A stretch of DNA of 64,000 nt. It comes from Actinomycetes bacterium (lineage in GTDB: Bacteria; Actinomycetota; Acidimicrobiia; Acidimicrobiales; RAAP-2). The position numbers and the translations under genes were made by a program. Each line of letters starts with the position of its first letter. Position 1 is the first letter of the stretch. Under the pieces are notes generated by a model. The model had not been told where the DNA came from and searched no databases. It was given only the letters and a program-made list of their open reading frames with translations. The stretch is taken from positions 1 through 64,000 of the forward strand of contig JAKANY010000009.1 of assembly GCA_021823525.1 (NCBI GenBank), written 5' to 3'. This document shows, piece after piece, positions 48,667 to 56,714 of this stretch.

Positions 48667-49767
48667 GTGACCTCCCTCTACGACCTGGATCGCGCCCAGC
48701 TGGCCGAGGCCCTGGCGGACCAGCCGCGCTACCGCGTCGACCAGGTGTGGCGGGGCCTCTGGGAGGAGCGGCGCCCCCTGGGCGCGATCACCACGGTCCC
48801 GCTGGCCCTGCGCGCCCGCCTGGCCGAGCAGTTCCCGAGCGGGTTGAGCGCCCGGGCGGCTGTCGACTCCGACCGTGGGGCCACGCGCAAGTGGGTCTTC
48901 GCCCTCCACGACGGCGCCACCATCGAGACGGTCCTCATGCGCTACCACGACCGCGTCACGGTGTGCGTGTCCACCCAGGCGGGCTGCGCCATGGGGTGCT
49001 CGTTCTGCGCCACGGGCCAGGCGGGGTTCACCCGGCACCTGCGCGCGGGTGAGATCGTCGAGCAGGTGCTGGTCGCCGCGGCCGCGGCCGCGCCACTCCG
49101 GCTGAGCAACGTGGTCTTCATGGGGATGGGCGAGCCCCTCGCCAACTACGACGCCACGGTGGGGGCGCTGCGCCGCCTCCACGACGCGCTCGGGCTGAGC
49201 GCGCGGCACCTCACGGTCTCGACGGTGGGTGTCGCGCCAGCGATCGAGCGCCTCGCGCGCGAGGGGCTGGCCCTGACGCTCGCCGTCAGCCTGCACGCGG
49301 CCAACGACGCCCTGCGCGACGAGCTCGTCCCCCTGAACCGGCGCTACCCGCTCGACCGGCTGTTCGCGGCGTGCGAGAGCTGGGTCGCGGCCACGGGGCG
49401 GCGGCTCAGCCTGGAGTGGGCGCTCATCGCCGGAGTCAACGACACGCCCGCCCGGCTGCGCGAGCTGGCCGACTTCGCGACCGGGCTGCGCGCGCACGTG
49501 AACCTCATCCCGCTCAACCCCACCCCGGGCTACCCGGTGCGCGGCTCGGACCCGGCGACCGTGCGCGCCGCGCAGGCCTCGCTGCGCGAGTGGGGCGTCA
49601 ACGCGACCGTGCGCGACACCCGGGGCCGCTCGATCGCCGCGGCCTGCGGCCAGCTAGCCACCGTCACGCGGGGGCGCCGCCGCCTGGCGGTCCGCGCCGT
49701 CGCGCCAGAAGGTCCGGCGCCAGCGCGCGAGCGCCACCGCGCCCACGATGCAGGCGATCCCGCCTGA
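48667..49767 (+). CDS. rlmN: 23S rRNA (adenine-2503-C2) / tRNA methyltransferase RlmN
   Basis: Radical-SAM methyltransferase of about 366 residues. The cluster motif CAMGCSFCATG (about 112) and the conserved VVFMGMGEPLANYD and LAVSLHAAND are present, plus the catalytic Cys near RSIAAACGQL. After that Cys the frame runs on for about 38 residues, overlapping the convergent MFS gene by 114 bp; that tail has no family counterpart I know. Confidence 0.93.
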   Translation: MTSLYDLDRAQLAEALADQPRYRVDQVWRGLWEERRPLGAITTVPLALRARLAEQFPSGLSARAAVDSDRGATRKWVFALHDGATIETVLMRYHDRVTVCVSTQAGCAMGCSFCATGQAGFTRHLRAGEIVEQVLVAAAAAAPLRLSNVVFMGMGEPLANYDATVGALRRLHDALGLSARHLTVSTVGVAPAIERLAREGLALTLAVSLHAANDALRDELVPLNRRYPLDRLFAACESWVAATGRRLSLEWALIAGVNDTPARLRELADFATGLRAHVNLIPLNPTPGYPVRGSDPATVRAAQASLREWGVNATVRDTRGRSIAAACGQLATVTRGRRRLAVRAVAPEGPAPARERHRAHDAGDPA

Positions 49768-50904
49768 GACGATCGAGAACTCGGTCGACGTGAGGCTCGC
49801 GACCGCGCCGGCCTCCAGGTCGCCCAGGCGCGGCCCGCCGGTGACCACGGCGAGCTGGATGGCCGAGACGCGGCTGCGGAACTCGTCGGTGATGGCGCTC
49901 TGCAGCACGGTGTTGCGCAGGACCGTCGAGACCACGTCCATGGCGCCGGCGCCGGCTAGGCACGCCAGGCCCACCGCGGGCACCGGGACGAGCCCGAAGA
50001 TCGCCATCGCCAGCCCCCAGCCCACCACGACCAGCACCACGAGGCGCCCGCGGCGTCGCACGTGGGCGATCCAGCCGGTGCCCAGCGCCATCGCCAGCGC
50101 GCCGACCCCGGGGGCCGCGTAGAGCAGGCCCACGGTCCGGGCGCCGCCGTGGTAGAGGGTCAGCGCGACGGCCGGGAAGAGGGCGCGCGGCAGGCCGAAC
50201 ACCATGGCGTTGAGGTCGATGAGGTAGACGGCCTGCGCGAGGGGCGTGGCGCGGATGTAGCGGAAGCCGTCGGCGACCGCGCGGGTGAGCGCGATACCCG
50301 CGTGGGCGCCGCTGGGGGGCAGCGGGCGCATGCGCGCGGTGGCCAGCGCCAGGATCGCGAAGCTCGTCGCATCGATCCCGTAGCAGGCCACCAGGCCCAC
50401 CGCGGCGATGAGCACGCCGGCCAGGGCGGCGCCGAGGATCGCCGCCACGTTGACGATCACCTGGTTCACCGAGTACGCCGCGACGAGCTCGTCGGGCCCC
50501 ACGAGGACGGGGATCGTGGCGGTGCGCACCGGCCCGGCGAACCCGCCCGCCCCCGCGGCCAGCGCCGCCAGGGAGAGGAGGCTGGCCAGGTCGCCGCCCG
50601 CGGTGTTGAGGGCCAGGGCCGCGCTGAGCAGCGCGAGGACCAGCGAGCTGGCCACGAAGAGGGTGCGCCGGTCGTAGCGGTCGCCGAGGACCCCGCCCCA
50701 CAGCGACCCCGCCACCAGCGGCGGCAGCTGCAGCAGGCTGGCGGTGCCGACCCAGAGGCTGGAGTGGGTCAGGAGGTAGACCTGGTAGGGGACGGCGACC
50801 AGCGTGAGGTTCGAGCCGAGCAGCGAGACGAGCTGACCGCCGATCAGGAGGCGGAAGTCACGGTGCTGGCGCAGCGGGCCGACGTCGACCAGCAGTCGAG
50901 GCAT
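49654..50904 (-). CDS. MFS transporter of the enterobactin-exporter-like (MFS_3) type
   Basis: 416 residues, about 12 membrane segments. The cytosolic loop after helix 2 reads GGVLGDRYDRRTL, and the N-terminus PLRQHRDFRLLIGGQLVSLLGS is typical of the EntS/MFS_3 group of exporters. Substrate unknown. Start ATG 50904 with TACCAT 6 nt upstream. The last 38 codons overlap the 3' end of rlmN antisense. Confidence 0.88.
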   Translation of the reverse strand: MPRLLVDVGPLRQHRDFRLLIGGQLVSLLGSNLTLVAVPYQVYLLTHSSLWVGTASLLQLPPLVAGSLWGGVLGDRYDRRTLFVASSLVLALLSAALALNTAGGDLASLLSLAALAAGAGGFAGPVRTATIPVLVGPDELVAAYSVNQVIVNVAAILGAALAGVLIAAVGLVACYGIDATSFAILALATARMRPLPPSGAHAGIALTRAVADGFRYIRATPLAQAVYLIDLNAMVFGLPRALFPAVALTLYHGGARTVGLLYAAPGVGALAMALGTGWIAHVRRRGRLVVLVVVGWGLAMAIFGLVPVPAVGLACLAGAGAMDVVSTVLRNTVLQSAITDEFRSRVSAIQLAVVTGGPRLGDLEAGAVASLTSTEFSIVSGGIACIVGAVALARWRRTFWRDGADRQAAAPPRDGG

Positions 50905-50910
50905 CCCCGT

Positions 50911-50916
50911 ATGGTA
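50911..50916 (-). promoter_or_regulatory. -10 box of the MFS gene (leaderless type)
   Basis: TACCAT on the minus strand, 6 nt before ATG 50904. The divergent dehydrogenase operon starts 54 bp away. Confidence 0.55.
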
Positions 50917-50957
50917 CGAGGAGTAACGTGTCCCTTGGCCTGAACGAAGGAGGGTCA

Positions 50958-52022
50958 ATGGGGGGCGAAGAGCTGGTCCGGCTGCTGACGCCGGAGGGCG
51001 AACGCGTGGAGCACGAGGATTACGAGTCGTCGCTGTCGCGCGACGAGATCCTCGGCTTCTACCGCGACATGGTGATCGTGCGGCGCCTGTGCAACGAGGC
51101 GACCTCGCTGCAGCGCCAGGGCGAGCTGGCGCTGTGGGCGCCCCTGCAGGGTCAGGAGGCCGCCCAGATCGGGGCTGGTCGCGCTCTCGCGCCCCAGGAC
51201 TTCGTCTTCCCCAGCTACCGCGAGCACGGGGTGGCCTGGACCCGGGGCGTCCCGCCCGCGGACATGCTGCGGATCTTCCGCGCGACGGTCACCGGCGGGT
51301 GGGACCCGAACCGCTACCGCTACTCGCTGCCCACCGTCGTGCTCGGGGACCAGACGCTCCACGCCGTGGGCTACGCCATGGGCGTCCAGCGCGACGGCGC
51401 CGACGAGGCGGTCATGGTCTTCTTCGGCGACGGGGCCTCCAGCCAGGGCGACGTGCTGGAGTCCTTCGTCTGGGCGGCGTCGTTCCAGGCGCCGGTCGTG
51501 TTCGTGCTGCAGAACAACCAGTGGGCGATCTCCGAGCCCACGTCGCTGCAGACGCGCATCCCCCTCTACCACCGCTCCGCGGGCTTCGGGTTCCCCGGGG
51601 TCCGCGTCGACGGCAACGACGTGCTGGCCATGTACGAGGTGACGCGCCGCGCCCTCGAGCGGGCCCGGGCGGGCGAGGGGCCCACGCTCATCGAGGCCTA
51701 CACCTACCGCATGGGCGCCCACACCACGTCCGACGACCCGACGCGCTACCGCGTCGAGGCCGACGTCGAGGTCTGGCGTCACCGCGACCCGGTCGAGCGG
51801 GTCAAGGCACTGCTGGCGCGCTCGCATCGCGTGCGCGCCGCGCGCTTCGCCGAGATCGCCGAGGAGGCCGACGCCCTGGCGCTGGTCCTGCGCGAGGAGG
51901 TCCTGGCGATGGACGCGCCGCCGCCCACGGCCATGTTCGACGACGTCTACGCCGAGCCCCACGCCTGGGTAGAGGAGGGCCGCCGCACGCTGAGCGCCTT
52001 CCTGGCGGAGGTGGCGTCGTGA
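50958..52022 (+). CDS. 2-oxoacid dehydrogenase E1 alpha subunit
   Basis: Thiamine-diphosphate-dependent decarboxylase subunit, 354 residues. The ThDP motif spans FFGDGASSQGDVLES to LQNNQWA (about 155-185), and EAYTYRMGAHTTSDDPTRYR carries the phosphorylation-loop region. The operon order E1alpha-E1beta-E2 fits pyruvate or branched-chain 2-oxoacid (Bkd) dehydrogenase; sequence alone does not settle it. Start ATG 50958 has a strong AGGAGGG ribosome site, unusual here; GTG 50928 is in frame. Confidence 0.92.
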   Translation: MGGEELVRLLTPEGERVEHEDYESSLSRDEILGFYRDMVIVRRLCNEATSLQRQGELALWAPLQGQEAAQIGAGRALAPQDFVFPSYREHGVAWTRGVPPADMLRIFRATVTGGWDPNRYRYSLPTVVLGDQTLHAVGYAMGVQRDGADEAVMVFFGDGASSQGDVLESFVWAASFQAPVVFVLQNNQWAISEPTSLQTRIPLYHRSAGFGFPGVRVDGNDVLAMYEVTRRALERARAGEGPTLIEAYTYRMGAHTTSDDPTRYRVEADVEVWRHRDPVERVKALLARSHRVRAARFAEIAEEADALALVLREEVLAMDAPPPTAMFDDVYAEPHAWVEEGRRTLSAFLAEVAS

Positions 52023-52999
52023 CGACCATGACCATGGCCAAGGCCCTCAACGAGGGGCTGCGTCGGGCGCTCGAGTCCGACAAGCACGTCTTGATGCTGG
52101 GCGAGGACATCGGCAAGCTCGGCGGGGTCTTCCGGATCACCGACGGGCTCCAGAAGGACTTCGGCGAGGACCGGGTGATCGACGCGCCGCTGGCCGAGTC
52201 GGCCATCGTGGGGACCTCGATCGGCCTGGCGATGCGCGGCTACCGCACCGTCGTGGAGATCCAGTTCGACGGGTTCGTCTACCCGGCCTTCGACCAGATC
52301 GTCTCGCAGGCGGCCAAGCTCCACAAGCGCTCCGAGGGCGCCTACACCATGGGGCTGGTCATTCGCCTGCCCTTCCAGGGCGGGATCGGCGCCATCGAGC
52401 ACCACTCCGAGAGCCCGGAGGCCTACTTCGTGCACACCGCGGGCCTGCGGGTGGTGGCCTGCTCGACGCCCAACGACGCCTACTGGATGATCCAGCAGGC
52501 CGTCGCCCATGACGACCCGGTGATCTTCTGCGAGCCCAAGAGCCGCTACTGGGAACGCGGCGAGGTCGACCTGGACAACCCGCCCGCCGGGCTCTTCGAC
52601 GCCGTGGTGCGCCGGCCGGGCACGGACCTGACGGTCGTGGCCTACGGCTCGATGGTCAAGACGGCGCTCAGTGCCGCGGAGGTCGCGGCGCAGGAGGGCC
52701 GCGAGCTCGAGGTGATCGACCTGCGCGGGCTGTCGCCGATGGACCTGGACACGGTGGCCGCCTCGGTCGAGCGGACCGGCCGGCTGCTGGTGGTCCAGGA
52801 GGCGCCGCCGATCGCCTCGGTGGGCTCAGAGGTTGTCGCGGCCATCCAGGAGCGCTGCTTCTACTCGCTGCGCGCCCCCGCGACCCGCGTGAGCGCCTTC
52901 CACGTCCCCTACCCCGCATCCAAGATCGAGGACGAGTTCCGGCCCTCCGTCGATCGGGTCCTGTGGGCCATTGACAACTTGATGGAGCACGACTCGTGA
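52019..52999 (+). CDS. 2-oxoacid dehydrogenase E1 beta subunit
   Basis: 326 residues, forms the alpha2beta2 E1 with the preceding gene. TMAKALNEGLRRALE at the start, LGEDIGKLGGVFR (about 32), DAPLAESAIVGTSIGLAM and the C-terminal transketolase domain (VVAYGSMVKTAL) are present. Start GTG 52019 overlaps the E1 alpha stop as GTGA. Confidence 0.94.
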   Translation: MTTMTMAKALNEGLRRALESDKHVLMLGEDIGKLGGVFRITDGLQKDFGEDRVIDAPLAESAIVGTSIGLAMRGYRTVVEIQFDGFVYPAFDQIVSQAAKLHKRSEGAYTMGLVIRLPFQGGIGAIEHHSESPEAYFVHTAGLRVVACSTPNDAYWMIQQAVAHDDPVIFCEPKSRYWERGEVDLDNPPAGLFDAVVRRPGTDLTVVAYGSMVKTALSAAEVAAQEGRELEVIDLRGLSPMDLDTVAASVERTGRLLVVQEAPPIASVGSEVVAAIQERCFYSLRAPATRVSAFHVPYPASKIEDEFRPSVDRVLWAIDNLMEHDS

Positions 53000-54351
53000 G
53001 CGTCTTTCGCCTGCCCGACGTCGGCGAGGGCCTCGTCGAGGCCGAGATCGTCGAGTGGAAGGTCGCCCTCGGCGACACCGTGGCACTGAACCAGCCCCTC
53101 GTCGACATCGAGACCGCCAAGGCCGTCGTCGAGCTGCCCAGCCCCTACGCGGGCACCGTCACGACGCTCCACGGGGCCGTCGGCGACGTGATCGCCGTGG
53201 GCGCGCCCCTGGTGGACTTCGACGGGGGCGACGGGGACGGGGCGCCCGCGACCGCGGCGCCCGTCGCGACCCCCGAGGCCGCGCCCGCCGCCGACGGTCC
53301 GGTCGCGCGCACGCCCGTGCTCGTGGGCTACGGGGTCTCCCCCGAGGAGACGCACCGGCCCCGCCACCGGCGCCACGCCCCGGCCGCGCCGCCCGCCCCG
53401 GCCGCGCCCGTACCCTTGACCGGGGACCGCGTCCCACGCACCACGCCGCCCGTGCGCCTCTACGCCCGCCAGCACGGCCTGGACCTGCGCGCGGTTGCGG
53501 GCACCGGGCGCGACGGGATCATCACCCGGGCCGACGTCGAGCGGGCCCTGCTCGTCGCGGCGCCCGTCGTGGCGGCCCCCGCGCCCGCGGCGGCTCCCGT
53601 GGCCCCGACGCGCTTCGCGGGCCAGGAGCTCGCGCCCTGGGACGCCGGACCGGCCGAGGAGCGCATCGCCGTGCGCGGCGTGGCGCGCGCCATGGCCGAG
53701 GCCATGACCGCGAGCGCCTTCAGCGCTCCCCACGCGGCCGTGTGGGTGCGCGTTGACGCGACACGGACCATGGAGCTCGTGGCGTCGCTGCGGGCTCGCG
53801 CGTCCTTCGCGGACCTGCGCGTCTCGCCGCTGCTGGTGGTGGCCCTGGCGCTGTGTGACGGCGCGCGCCACTTCCCGGGGATCAACTCCTCCTTCGACGC
53901 CGCCGCCGGTGAGGTCGTGGTGCGCCGCCAGGTGAACCTGGGGATCGCGGTCGCCTCGCCGCGCGGGCTCATCGTGCCCAACGTCAAGGCGGCCGACCGC
54001 CTCGGGCCCCGCGACCTGGCCCGAGCGCTGAACGGCGCGATCGATCGGGCCCGCACGTCGGCGTCGACCCCCGACGAGATGCTCCACACGACCCTGACGG
54101 TCACCAACGTCGGCCCCTTCGGCGTGGACGGCGCGGTGCCGATCCTGCCGCCGGGCACCGGGGCGATCGTCGCGGTCGGCCAGGTGGCGCGCCGCCCGTG
54201 GGTGGTGGGCGACGCGGTGGTGCCCCGCGAGACGGTCGACCTGTCGATGGCCTTCGACCACCGCCAGATCGACGGCGCGCTGGCCTCGGGCTTCCTGGCG
54301 CACGTGGGCCGGTTCCTCGAGGACCCGGCCGGCGCCATCATCGCGCCCTAG
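52996..54351 (+). CDS. 2-oxoacid dehydrogenase E2 (dihydrolipoyl acyltransferase)
   Basis: 451 residues. One lipoyl domain (lipoylated Lys in DIETAKAVVELPSP, about 42), an Ala/Pro linker, a peripheral subunit-binding domain (VRLYARQHGLDLRAVAGTG, about 155-190), a second linker and the catalytic acyltransferase domain ending with AFDHRQIDGALASGFL (His about 419). Start GTG 52996 with a GTGA overlap. No E3 (lpd) gene is nearby, so E3 must be shared. Confidence 0.94.
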   Translation: MSVFRLPDVGEGLVEAEIVEWKVALGDTVALNQPLVDIETAKAVVELPSPYAGTVTTLHGAVGDVIAVGAPLVDFDGGDGDGAPATAAPVATPEAAPAADGPVARTPVLVGYGVSPEETHRPRHRRHAPAAPPAPAAPVPLTGDRVPRTTPPVRLYARQHGLDLRAVAGTGRDGIITRADVERALLVAAPVVAAPAPAAAPVAPTRFAGQELAPWDAGPAEERIAVRGVARAMAEAMTASAFSAPHAAVWVRVDATRTMELVASLRARASFADLRVSPLLVVALALCDGARHFPGINSSFDAAAGEVVVRRQVNLGIAVASPRGLIVPNVKAADRLGPRDLARALNGAIDRARTSASTPDEMLHTTLTVTNVGPFGVDGAVPILPPGTGAIVAVGQVARRPWVVGDAVVPRETVDLSMAFDHRQIDGALASGFLAHVGRFLEDPAGAIIAP

Positions 54352-54355
54352 GCGC

Positions 54356-55039
54356 TCAGGGGTCGAGGCGGAAGCCCACGCCACGCACCGTCACGAGGTG
54401 GCGCGGCGTGGCCGGATCGCCCTCGAGCTTGGCGCGCAGCCGCTTGACGTGCGTGTCGAGCGTGCGGGTGTCGGACAGCTCGACGCCCCACCACAGGGCG
54501 TCCAGGCAGCGCTCGCGCGTGACCACCTGGCCCTGGTGCTCGGCCAGCAGGGCCAGCAGGTCGAACTCCCGGCGGCTGAGGGGGACCGGCGTCCCGGCGC
54601 GGGTGACCGACCGCCCCTCCAGGTCGATGGTGATCTCGCCCAGGGCGAGGCGCCGGGCGTCCTCGCTCGGGGGGCGGCGCAGCACCGAGCGGATCCGGGC
54701 GACGAGCTCGCGCAGTCGGTAGGGCTTGGTCACGTAGTCCGAGGCGCCCAGCTCCAGACCCACGACGACGTCGACCTCCTCGGAGCGCGCCGAGACCACG
54801 ATGACCGGGATCTGCGAGGTGGCCCGCAGCTCGCGGCACAGGTCGAGCCCCGAGCCGTCGGGCAGCATCACGTCGAGCAGGATCAGGTCCGGGTCGATCG
54901 CGCCCAGGAGCGCGCGCGCCTCGGCCAGCGAGCCGGCCCCGAGGACCCCGAAGCCCTCGACCGCGAGGCCCACGGTCAGGGCCTCGACGTAGCCGGGCTC
55001 GTCCTCGACGACCAGGACGACGGGCCGCTCCTCGGTCAC
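54356..55039 (-). CDS. OmpR/PhoB-family response regulator, orphan in this window
   Basis: 227 residues. Receiver domain with acidic pair VVEDEP, phospho-Asp in LLDVMLPDGSGLDL (about 56), Thr/Ser and the VTKPY Lys (about 106), followed by a winged HTH (FDLLALLAEHQGQVVTRE, RTLDTHVKRLRAKLE). It most resembles RegX3/PhoP-type regulators. No histidine kinase gene lies beside it. Start GTG 55039; it overlaps an upstream small ORF by GTGA and has no Shine-Dalgarno of its own. Confidence 0.9.
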   Translation of the reverse strand: MTEERPVVLVVEDEPGYVEALTVGLAVEGFGVLGAGSLAEARALLGAIDPDLILLDVMLPDGSGLDLCRELRATSQIPVIVVSARSEEVDVVVGLELGASDYVTKPYRLRELVARIRSVLRRPPSEDARRLALGEITIDLEGRSVTRAGTPVPLSRREFDLLALLAEHQGQVVTRERCLDALWWGVELSDTRTLDTHVKRLRAKLEGDPATPRHLVTVRGVGFRLDP

Positions 55040-55110
55040 GAGGGGCCCCGTCCGCGCAGGGTGGCCCCAGCGAGCGCCGCGGGAGAGCTGTCGACGTCGC
55101 ATCGGGCCAC
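55036..55110 (-). CDS. 24-codon upstream ORF overlapping the response regulator start
   Basis: GTG 55110 lies 6 nt after TAGCGT (55117-55122), the same leaderless spacing as full genes nearby. The 24-residue frame (begins with Met/Val-Ala-Arg-Cys-Asp) ends in TGA at 55038-55036, overlapping GTG 55039 as GTGA. The regulator would then be translated only by coupling to this leader. No repeated amino acid that would suggest a sensing attenuator is evident. Confidence 0.5.
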   Translation of the reverse strand: MARCDVDSSPAALAGATLRGRGPS

Positions 55111-55116
55111 GTCGGG

Positions 55117-55122
55117 ACGCTA
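55117..55122 (-). promoter_or_regulatory. -10 box in front of the response-regulator leader ORF
   Basis: TAGCGT on the minus strand, 6 nt before GTG 55110. Confidence 0.5.
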
Positions 55123-55185
55123 GGGAGCCGACGTGTGCGCGTGGTGTCCGGCGGGCGACGCGGACGTGGCGCGCCGATGAATTGT

Positions 55186-56628
55186 TCACGTCGTGGCGAC
55201 GAGGAACCCCTGGTAAGTGGTGGCGCCCGCCAGGTAGCTGCCCACGGCGGTGCATGACGTGACGCTCGGGCACGCTAGGGCGTAGACGCCGCCGTCCACG
55301 CCCACGCTCGCCCCTCCGGCGGGCAGGACGACGGACTGGCCCGCGAGCCAGCGCCCGTGCGCCTGGCTGAGCACCAGGGCCTGGTAGCGCCCCGCGGCGT
55401 CCAGGTAGGCCGCTCCGGCGCGGCACGATCCGGCGGCGGGGCACGCCAGGGCGACGACCCCGCCGTTGCGCCCGACCTGGCTGGCGCCCCGGGGCAGGGT
55501 GAGCCGCGTCGCGCGGGACCAGACGCCGCCGGTCTCGTCCAGGAGGAACCCCTGGTAGCGCCCCGCGGCGTCCACGTACTGGCCACCGGCCGCGCAGGTT
55601 GTGGCGCTGGAGCACGCCAGGTCGACGTAGCCGTAGTAGAAGGCCCGCGGGTCGCGCGCCGCGCCCGCGGGCGCCGGGATCGCCACCGCCGGCGACCACC
55701 GGCCGCCGCGACTCTCCAGGGCGAGCAGCTGGGTCGTGCCCGCGTGGTCGTAGTAGGTGCCCACGGCGGTGCACGAGCCGTCGGCGCTGCAGGCGAGCGC
55801 GCTCAGGGTGACGTGGGCGTAGAGGCTGGCGTCGGGCGGCGGCGTCACGGGCTGGGCGGGCCCCCAGCGGCCCCCGACGTCGCTCAGGACGAGGCCGTGC
55901 TGGACGTTGTCGGTGTCCAGGTACGTGCCGATCGCCACGCAGTGGCCCACCGCGCTACAGGCGACCTGCGGGATCCCGAGCACCGACGCGAGGTTGGCGT
56001 CGGGTGGGGCGGGCAGGCTCACCGGCGCGCCCCAGACGCCGCCGACCTGGGTGACGGCGAAGCCGACGGTGGCCGCCGGCGTGCCGGCCGCGACGTAGGT
56101 GCCCACCGCGACGCAGGCACCCGGCGCGGGGCACGCGACCCCGCGCAGCTGGGCCACCTGGCCGGTCGAGGCCGCGCCGGCGGGCAGGGGGACCGTGCGC
56201 GCGGGGGTCCAGCGGCCCCCCGCCTCGGTGAGAGCGAAGGGGAGCGTGATGCCACCGGAGGCCTGGTAGGCACCCACCACCGCGCAGCTGCCCACGGCGG
56301 CGCAGGCCAGGGCGTTGGGCGTCAGGCCGGGGCTCGCGGCCGCGCCCGCCGGAGCCGCGATCGTGCGCGGTGCCGCCCAGCGCCCGGCGCTCTCGACCAG
56401 CAGGAGGCCGCGCGGGGTCTGGTGGGCGTCGGCGTAGAGACCGGCGGCCACGCACGCGCCCACGGCCGGGCACGCCAGCGTGGGCAGATAGCCCTGGGGG
56501 ACGCCGGTGGCCCCCGCGGGCAGGGCGGCGCGGGTGGCCCGGGCCCAGGCGGGCACGGCGGCCCCCAGGGGCGACGACCAGGCGAGGAGGGTCGCCACCA
56601 CCAGCGGGGACCAGCGAGCGGGGCGCAC
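55186..56628 (-). CDS. Secreted repeat protein, likely beta-propeller, unknown role
   Basis: 480 residues: signal peptide (about 1-30, ending PAWARA) and seven to eight repeats of about 57 residues. Each repeat has the plan ALACPAxGSCxAVGxYxD-Gxx-LLL-E-GGRW-LPAGA with a conserved Cys pair six residues apart, probably one disulfide per repeat. The last copy lacks its second half (GRW..LPAGA), and a lone LPAGATGVPQG stands before the first copy, as in propellers closed by N- and C-terminal strands. No catalytic motif. Start GTG 56628 with TACACT 7 nt upstream. Confidence 0.82.
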   Translation of the reverse strand: MRPARWSPLVVATLLAWSSPLGAAVPAWARATRAALPAGATGVPQGYLPTLACPAVGACVAAGLYADAHQTPRGLLLVESAGRWAAPRTIAAPAGAAASPGLTPNALACAAVGSCAVVGAYQASGGITLPFALTEAGGRWTPARTVPLPAGAASTGQVAQLRGVACPAPGACVAVGTYVAAGTPAATVGFAVTQVGGVWGAPVSLPAPPDANLASVLGIPQVACSAVGHCVAIGTYLDTDNVQHGLVLSDVGGRWGPAQPVTPPPDASLYAHVTLSALACSADGSCTAVGTYYDHAGTTQLLALESRGGRWSPAVAIPAPAGAARDPRAFYYGYVDLACSSATTCAAGGQYVDAAGRYQGFLLDETGGVWSRATRLTLPRGASQVGRNGGVVALACPAAGSCRAGAAYLDAAGRYQALVLSQAHGRWLAGQSVVLPAGGASVGVDGGVYALACPSVTSCTAVGSYLAGATTYQGFLVATT

Positions 56629-56635
56629 GAGCCTC

Positions 56636-56641
56636 AGTGTA
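56636..56641 (-). promoter_or_regulatory. -10 box of the repeat-protein gene (leaderless type)
   Basis: TACACT on the minus strand, 7 nt before GTG 56628. Confidence 0.55.
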
Positions 56642-56702
56642 CGGGGGGCGGCGCGCGCCTCCCGACGGCGCGGGTGACCTGAGGGGAGCGGGTGGCGGTG
56701 AG

Positions 56703-56708
56703 TAGAGT
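56703..56708 (+). promoter_or_regulatory. -10 box of the LCP gene (leaderless type)
   Basis: TAGAGT, 6 nt before GTG 56715; no Shine-Dalgarno. Confidence 0.6.
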
Positions 56709-56714
56709 CGCGGG

